A stretch of DNA of 10,568 bases from Prevotellaceae bacterium (GTDB lineage: Bacteria; Bacteroidota; Bacteroidia; Bacteroidales; UBA932). Position 1 is the first letter of the stretch; each line of letters starts with the position of its first letter. Position numbers and translations under genes: made by a program. The notes below the pieces were generated by a model, which had not been told where the DNA came from, did no database searches, and saw only the letters and a program-made list of their open reading frames with translations. Location of the stretch: the NCBI GenBank assembly GCA_031267855.1, contig JAIRYH010000140.1, forward strand, positions 1 through 10,568. Reading direction: 5' to 3'. This document shows positions 7,105 to 10,568 of this stretch, piece by piece.

Positions 7105-8228
7105 ATTAAAATAGCTGTTTGCAACGCAAGATCGGTAAACAGTATTTTTGCGTTGGCATTTTGTGCGAGGTGTGCCATAGCCGCATTAAAGGCGTTGTAA
7201 ATGTCCGTTATGTTGCGCTCATTAACAAACGGCGAAAATTTTTTAGCAAAGGTTTCTTCTTCGCCCAGCAAATAAGCCACATTGCCGGTTTGCCGGTTGA
7301 ACATGAAGCTCTCGCGCAACAGCCGTTCGGCATACATCAGGAAAGATTTTTGCTGTTCGCGTCCCCATTGAGCGGCTTCTTCCGCCCAGTCCATCAAGGC
7401 TAATCCGTCAACGGAATAGGCGGTGCGCATTAACGTGGCGAAGTGTTCGAAATGCCTGCCGGCTTCCTGTTCGTCCTGCACAAGGTATAATAATTCACTG
7501 TAGCTGCCGGCTGCAGCGCGCGCCAGTTTACGGGCATTTGCTTCCGGCCGGCTGAATTGTTCCAGCAATGTTTTTACCAGGGCGTCTTCTTCTATCGGCG
7601 GTACCCGTATCGGCTGTGTGCGCGACCGGATCGTCGCGATGATGTGTGTAATATCTTCGCTGACCAAAAAGAACAGGGTTTTTTCCGGCGGTTCTTCGAT
7701 GAGCTTCAGCAGGCGGTTTGCCGCTTGCTGGTTCATCCGTTCGGGTAACCAAATAATCATTATTTTGTATTCGGCTTCGAACGGTTTGTAATTTAATTTT
7801 TCAATAATTCGCGAGGCTTCATACACACTGATATTGCCCTGCTTGTTTTCAATTTCGAGTATTTTGTACCATTCCTGCTCCGTGATGTAAGGATTGGCGA
7901 GCAGGGCTTCGCGCCATTGTGCTAAAAAATGCTCGGTAACCGGCTTTTTGTCTGACGAAGTTTCTTTGGTGCTGTTCACCGGCACTACAAAATGCAGATC
8001 GGGATGAATCAGTTTTTGCATTTTGTTACACGCCGGACATACGCCGCAGGCATCCTGCTCCGTGCGGTTGGGACAATTGATATATTGCGCCAGCGCCAGC
8101 GCCAGCGGTAATGCGCCGCATCCTCTGTTTCCCCAAAAGAGCTGCGCATGCGCCGTCCGGTTTTCCCGAACGGCTTGCGTCAATTGCTGTTTTAGCTCGC
8201 TTTGTCCTATAACGGATTGAAACGACAT
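7095..8228 (-). CDS. holB: DNA polymerase III subunit delta' (clamp loader)
   Basis: Delta' is the rigid, non-ATP-hydrolysing AAA+ subunit of the clamp loader that places the beta sliding clamp on DNA. It has 377 residues. The N-terminal AAA+ fold has a degenerate Walker A, GNRGCGALPLA at 33-43, without the P-loop lysine, as expected for delta'. Next come four zinc-ligand cysteines, C52, C61, C64 and C67 (C-x8-C-x2-C-x2-C). The Walker B region reads IMIIWLPERMNQQAANRLLKLIEEPP, again without the catalytic DE. A sensor-1/SRC-like segment (ATIRSRTQPIR) follows, then a helical collar domain to the C-terminus. The ATG at 8228 is preceded by MSFQSVIGQ-type family sequence with no upstream extension. 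It lies 30 nt downstream of the rubrerythrin gene with no evident promoter between them, so the two may be cotranscribed. Confidence 0.93.
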   Translation of the reverse strand: MSFQSVIGQSELKQQLTQAVRENRTAHAQLFWGNRGCGALPLALALAQYINCPNRTEQDACGVCPACNKMQKLIHPDLHFVVPVNSTKETSSDKKPVTEHFLAQWREALLANPYITEQEWYKILEIENKQGNISVYEASRIIEKLNYKPFEAEYKIMIIWLPERMNQQAANRLLKLIEEPPEKTLFFLVSEDITHIIATIRSRTQPIRVPPIEEDALVKTLLEQFSRPEANARKLARAAAGSYSELLYLVQDEQEAGRHFEHFATLMRTAYSVDGLALMDWAEEAAQWGREQQKSFLMYAERLLRESFMFNRQTGNVAYLLGEEETFAKKFSPFVNERNITDIYNAFNAAMAHLAQNANAKILFTDLALQTAILIKK

Positions 8229-8258
8229 GGCAGGTGGCCGTATGGTGCCGGCAGGGAT

Positions 8259-8837
8259 TTAAAAATTCTCTGCCAGCAGTTCATAGTGCGACATCGGGTG
8301 CGCGCACAGCGGGCATTTTTCCGGCGCGCCGGGACCTTCGTGAACGTAACCGCATTCGCGGCAATGCCACTTCCGGGTTTCGGGACGTTTGAACACTTGC
8401 TGCGTTTCCACGTTCTTCAGCAGTTTGCGATAGCGTTCTTCGTGGCGTTTTTCCACCGTGCCTATCAATTTAAACTTGGCGGCGATATGCGGGAAACCTT
8501 CGGTCTTCGCCACTTCGGCAAATGCGCTGTAAAGTTCCGCCCACTCTTCGTATTCGCCTTCGGCGGCGGCCAGCAGGTTTTCGACGGTGATGCCTGTTTT
8601 TCCGGCAGGATAGGCAGCCGTGATTTCTACAGGTCCTCCTTCCAGCAACCTGAAAAATTCGGTAGCATGGCGTTTTTCTTCATTGGCTGTTTCCTCAAAC
8701 AATGCGGCAATTTGTTCATACCCGTCTTTCTTTGCCTGCTTCGCAAACAGTTGATAGCGCATGCGCGCCTGCGATTCACCGGCAAACGATTTCAATAAAT
8801 TTTGCTCGGTGCGTGTTCCTTTAATTGATTTTTCCAT
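8259..8837 (-). CDS. rbr: Rubrerythrin
   Basis: A cytoplasmic non-heme iron protein that reduces hydrogen peroxide to water in anaerobes, taking electrons through its rubredoxin site. The 192 residues have a complete two-domain layout. The ferritin-like four-helix bundle carries the diiron ligands E21, E54, H57 (EEKRH), E95, E98, E129 and H132 (VEKRH). The C-terminal rubredoxin domain has C159-x2-C162 and C175-x2-C178 in WHCRECGYVHEG and CPLCAHP. All ligands of classical rubrerythrin are present, so it should be active. The ATG at 8837 matches the usual MEKSIKGTRTEQNLLKSFAGE start. It sits 36 nt after the Rieske-like lipoprotein gene and 30 nt before holB. The rubrerythrin family is well known in strict and microaerotolerant anaerobes, which fits a gut or sediment Bacteroidales host. 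Confidence 0.97.
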   Translation of the reverse strand: MEKSIKGTRTEQNLLKSFAGESQARMRYQLFAKQAKKDGYEQIAALFEETANEEKRHATEFFRLLEGGPVEITAAYPAGKTGITVENLLAAAEGEYEEWAELYSAFAEVAKTEGFPHIAAKFKLIGTVEKRHEERYRKLLKNVETQQVFKRPETRKWHCRECGYVHEGPGAPEKCPLCAHPMSHYELLAENF

Positions 8838-8857
8838 AATAAAAGATTATTTAAAAT

Positions 8858-8885
8858 AAAAGATATATAAAGATTAATTTACAAC
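8858..8885 (-). promoter_or_regulatory. Possible promoter of the rubrerythrin gene
   Basis: On the minus strand, TATCTTTT (8865 to 8858) matches seven of eight bases of the TAnnTTTG element, with GTTG (8885 to 8882) 16 bp upstream, shorter than usual. ATAAAAGAT occurs twice (8839-8847 and 8856-8864) in this AT-rich spacer. It could drive rbr independently of the upstream lipoprotein gene. Confidence 0.3.
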
Positions 8886-9341
8886 GTGTTTTACATACTC
8901 GTTAATGGCGACGACACGATACTGCTGCAAGCGGTTTTTCCCGTTTTTTTCATACGCGCCGGGCTGCTGAATGGTGTATTCCGCGCCGCATGCCGGACAA
9001 TGCGCCGTGGAGTGGTCGGTCGACAGCGTAAGCGCCGTGGTTTCCTTCTGCACGTTGCGTGTGCAGGTAGCGTCGTATGCCCGGAAATCGCTTTCCGACA
9101 AGCGGACTAAGATAATGCCGTTCCGGTTATATCCTTCTTCCCGTTCTTTTACCTTTATGGCGTTCGGATAGACATCACGCAATTGCGTGTAGGGCGGGAA
9201 GGTTAAATCGAACCGGAAATCCACATGCACATCCGGCAAAAAGACCTCGTATTCCTCAGCCCCGCAGCCCGTACCTGCCAGGCAACTTATTAAAAGGATA
9301 AATATTTTTTGTACCTTTGTCAAGCGTATGAAGTTTTTCAC
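8874..9341 (-). CDS. Rieske-like fold lipoprotein lacking the histidine ligands
   Basis: A 155-residue exported lipoprotein. The signal segment IFILLISC places a lipid-anchor cysteine at C20 (LISC) or, less likely, C26 (GTGC). The mature part, NGIILVRLSESDFRAYDATCTRN followed by AHCPACGAEYTI and a C-terminal LQQYRV, follows the Rieske [2Fe-2S] layout. However, C93-x-R95 replaces Cys-x-His, and C115-x2-C118 replaces Cys-x2-His. Similar lipoproteins are common in Bacteroidales, and I recognise the family pattern but no gene name. The true start is uncertain. GTG 9341 gives the longest form, but its first base falls inside a TATCTTTG -7 element. TTG 9323 would give MTKVQKIF, still a good signal peptide, and would remove the overlap with the divergent gene. 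Whether it binds iron or zinc, or is purely structural, is unknown. Confidence 0.75.
   Translation of the reverse strand: MKNFIRLTKVQKIFILLISCLAGTGCGAEEYEVFLPDVHVDFRFDLTFPPYTQLRDVYPNAIKVKEREEGYNRNGIILVRLSESDFRAYDATCTRNVQKETTALTLSTDHSTAHCPACGAEYTIQQPGAYEKNGKNRLQQYRVVAINEYVKHVVN
9312..9319 (+). promoter_or_regulatory. -7 element of the basic lipoprotein gene
   Basis: TACCTTTG matches TAnnTTTG exactly and ends 8 nt before the ATG at 9328, implying a very short leader. No good -33 element is visible at 18-21 bp upstream. It faces the minus-strand -7 element at 9348-9341. Confidence 0.4.
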
Positions 9342-9690
9342 AAAGATAATAATTTTTCTTGTTTTACTTTCAAGCTGTTCTTCCGGTCGTCCGCGGGTGG
9401 GGAAAACACAGGGAGAGATTCGCAGAATAAACAGCCGGAACGAATTGCAGGCGCGCCAGTATGACCGTCAGCGACGCGTGGCGGTTTCAAAAAGAGCTGT
9501 GGAAGCGGAACAAAAAAAATTAGCCGGGGAAATGCCGGAAGTAGCGAAACAGAAGAAAATGGAAGAAAAGATAGCGAAGCAGGCGGAAAAGAAAGGGAAA
9601 AAACGGCATCAGCAATGGCAAAGCAATGAGACAAAAAAACGAATGAAACAAAATAAAAAAGAAGCCGAAAAAAGCATGAAAGATAACTGA
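9328..9690 (+). CDS. Small, strongly basic lipoprotein (hypothetical)
   Basis: A 120-residue protein of unknown function. Residues 1-16 (MKFFTKIIIFLVLLSS) form a signal peptide and Cys17 in LLSSC is a clear lipobox, which fixes the start at ATG 9328. The mature part is very rich in charged and amide residues: I count about 20 Lys and 12 Arg against 14 acidic residues. From about residue 30 it is predicted by eye to be one long helix or coiled coil (for example EAEQKKLAGEMPEVAKQKK), with no cysteines and almost no aromatics. Such a protein could contact DNA, LPS or peptidoglycan, but nothing in the sequence settles this. It is divergent from the Rieske-like gene, and its first codons overlap that gene's longest reading. 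The next gene starts 51 nt downstream in the same direction, so the two may be cotranscribed. Confidence 0.7.
   Translation: MKFFTKIIIFLVLLSSCSSGRPRVGKTQGEIRRINSRNELQARQYDRQRRVAVSKRAVEAEQKKLAGEMPEVAKQKKMEEKIAKQAEKKGKKRHQQWQSNETKKRMKQNKKEAEKSMKDN
9341..9373 (-). promoter_or_regulatory. Promoter of the Rieske-like lipoprotein (and probably rbr-holB)
   Basis: Read on the minus strand, TATCTTTG (9348 to 9341) is a perfect -7 element. A TTG at 9373-9371 lies 22 bp upstream as a slightly distant -33 candidate. It lies within the first codons of the plus-strand lipoprotein gene. Confidence 0.45.
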
Positions 9691-9741
9691 AACTTTAATG
9701 ACGGCGCAACAGAATTAACCACACATTAGCACATTCATCAG

Positions 9742-10224
9742 ATGGAATCATTAGTACCTATTATTATTGCCGTTGCTTTTTTTGTTTTGCAGGCAATAGC
9801 TGCCGGCAACAAGAAAAAAGAAGCAGTCCGCCGTTCGATGCAAAGACCCTTGCAGCCGCCGGTTTACGGTCCGCGCCCGGCAGCGGCGCCGCCGAAAAGC
9901 CCGTTTGAACAGTTGCTGGAAGCCATGAGAGAGCAAGGTTCTATCGGAGATATAGAGGAAGAAGAAATACCGGAAACCATCGCCGCCGTGCCGGAAGAAG
10001 CAGAGAAAAAGCTTTACCTGGCATATCAGCCAATGAGCATGGAAGCCCTGCCGGCGGCGGAGAGTACGCTTTCCGCACCTGTGGTTACGGCGATTGCCGG
10101 GGAAGAGGCAAACGCCTTTAGCCTGCAGCCGAAAAAGAAACACTGGCTTGCCACAGAGCCCTTCGATGCAGGGAAAGCCATTATCTACAGCGAAATTATA
10201 CGACCCAAGTTTAAGGCAATGTAA
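9742..10224 (+). CDS. Small single-helix membrane protein (hypothetical, conserved in Bacteroidales)
   Basis: A 160-residue protein with one N-terminal membrane helix (about residues 4-21, LVPIIIAVAFFVLQAIAAG) followed at once by a basic NKKKEAVRR, which predicts the bulk of the chain in the cytoplasm. A Pro/Ala-rich linker follows (about 34-52, RPLQPPVYGPRPAAAPPK), then a helical PFEQLLEAMREQ and an acidic region (IEEEEIPETI). The C-terminal tail, FDAGKAIIYSEIIRPKF, is the part I recognise from small Bacteroidales membrane proteins, where a KAIIYSEIL-P-KY-like ending recurs. That recognition is from memory and gives no function. The ATG at 9742 is preceded by an A-rich leader. No good terminator follows within 150 nt. 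Confidence 0.75.
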   Translation: MESLVPIIIAVAFFVLQAIAAGNKKKEAVRRSMQRPLQPPVYGPRPAAAPPKSPFEQLLEAMREQGSIGDIEEEEIPETIAAVPEEAEKKLYLAYQPMSMEALPAAESTLSAPVVTAIAGEEANAFSLQPKKKHWLATEPFDAGKAIIYSEIIRPKFKAM

Positions 10225-10418
10225 GGTTGCTTTAGATGTGCGGTGATACCTCAAAAAAATTATTGGAAATGTACATGCATTCAATATGCCGGACATGCTT
10301 TTACGGTAGCGGAAATAAATGCAGGTTAATAAATCAACCCCTCTTTTACGCACGCAGACAGCGCCTGCGGGGATAATCCGGATAAGGCAGCATCTTGTCC
10401 TTCCGGGAGGCATGGTTT
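10225..10418. other. Convergent intergenic region without recognised gene
   Basis: This 194-nt gap lies between the small membrane protein gene and the minus-strand ATPase tail. It has only short imperfect inverted repeats: CGCAG (10353-10357) with CTGCG (10365-10369), and GGCATG (10409-10414) with CATGCC (10428-10433), the latter spanning the ATPase stop. Neither is followed by a convincing T run on either strand. Confidence 0.4.
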
Positions 10419-10568
10419 TTAATACAACATGCCAAACTGCCACAGTGGAATAATATTGTCGTAACCGAACTCAATATTGTCTTTTACGACAAAACCGCGT
10501 TCCACGTCTTTTATCTGCTTTTTGCGCTTGTTTTTTCCGCCTATCTCAAAAGTCATATCTGCAATTTG
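10419..10568 (-). CDS. C-terminal end of a Bacteroidales AAA ATPase (DUF4143-type), partial
   Basis: Only the last 49 codons and the TAA (10421-10419) are inside the window; the gene continues beyond base 10568. The visible frame reads FEIGGKNKRKKQIKDVERG, then a VVKDNIEFGYDN stretch, then IIPLWQFGMLY at the very end. I recognise this ending (EIGGK-K...Q, VVKD.IE.G..N.IPLW.FG..Y) from the large Bacteroidales family of AAA ATPases with a C-terminal DUF4143 nuclease-like domain. The frame is open to the edge. Codons look normal, and the gene converges on the small membrane protein gene. The family call rests on this short tail, and the biological role of the family is poorly defined. Confidence 0.6.
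   Translation of the reverse strand, partial: QIADMTFEIGGKNKRKKQIKDVERGFVVKDNIEFGYDNIIPLWQFGMLY

Noticed and set aside
7095..8228. Missing P-loop lysine and Walker B acids in HolB read as an inactivating defect
   Set aside because: The delta' subunit normally lacks ATPase residues, and the zinc cysteines and AAA+ fold segments are intact.
8202..8798. A 198-codon plus-strand ORF opposite rubrerythrin
   Set aside because: The minus strand encodes an intact rubrerythrin with all metal ligands, so the plus-strand frame is a shadow.
10236..10376. A 46-codon plus-strand ORF (MCGDTSKKLLEMYM...) with four cysteines
   Set aside because: It has no promoter element, no recognisable family and odd composition. 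It lies in a convergent gap where such ORFs arise by chance.
9751..10443. A 230-codon minus-strand ORF opposite the small membrane protein gene, running into the 3' gap
   Set aside because: The plus strand has a signal-like helix, a conserved tail and a sensible start. The minus frame is Cys/Arg/Phe-rich and overlaps the ATPase tail in another frame.
1..10568. Search for a novel defence, mobile or biosynthetic system in the window
   Set aside because: Every sizeable gene belongs to a housekeeping or common envelope family. There is no integrase, transposase, toxin-antitoxin pair, nuclease or reverse transcriptase, or cluster of unknown genes beyond the two small ones described.

Overview
The window looks like an ordinary stretch of a Bacteroidales chromosome, perhaps a relative of Dysgonomonas, Parabacteroides or Porphyromonas. 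Three things point there. Many intergenic regions carry the Bacteroidetes -7 promoter element TAnnTTTG, and the A-rich leaders lack Shine-Dalgarno sequences. The gene set is typical of the group: Kdo activation, a TolC/HlyD pair, a Bacteroidales-type acyl-ACP thioesterase, a delta' subunit without a P-loop lysine, and a Rieske-like lipoprotein family. The C-terminal tails of two proteins also match Bacteroidales families I recognise. There is no rRNA, tRNA, insertion sequence, phage gene or CRISPR array.

Layout, left to right. (1) 1-516: the 3' end of kdsB (+), entering from outside the window. (2) 670-2337: a monocistronic lipoprotein gene with an OmpA-like region and TPR-like helices, with its own promoter and a strong terminator at 2366-2399. 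(3) 2338-2670: a 333-bp gap holding the terminator, a GC-rich self-complementary patch and two candidate tolC promoters. (4) 2671-6042: a probable operon of a TolC-family outer-membrane channel, a HlyD/MacA-type adaptor and tsaB. No inner-membrane pump is adjacent. (5) 6043-6329: a gap with a weak terminator and the promoter of the next gene. (6) 6330-7085: an acyl-ACP thioesterase. It converges on holB across a 9-nt gap that contains a bidirectional terminator. (7) 9341-7095 (-): a three-gene block of Rieske-like lipoprotein, rubrerythrin and holB. (8) 9328-10224 (+): a basic lipoprotein and a small one-helix membrane protein, transcribed divergently from block 7. (9) 10419-10568 (-): the last 49 codons of a protein whose tail matches the Bacteroidales AAA ATPase (DUF4143-like) family. 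It is missing from simple start-to-stop ORF lists because its start lies outside the window.

The genes serve several functions: envelope biogenesis (Kdo activation, lipoproteins, efflux channel and adaptor), tRNA t6A modification (TsaB), fatty-acid release (thioesterase), replication clamp loading (HolB) and peroxide defence (rubrerythrin). I do not see a new defence, mobile or biosynthetic system. The points most worth a second look are modest. Two lipoprotein genes appear to start from promoters that face each other over about 20 bp. The Rieske-like protein has lost the histidine ligands. The thioesterase has Gln where a Glu is expected. The TolC/adaptor pair lacks its pump.
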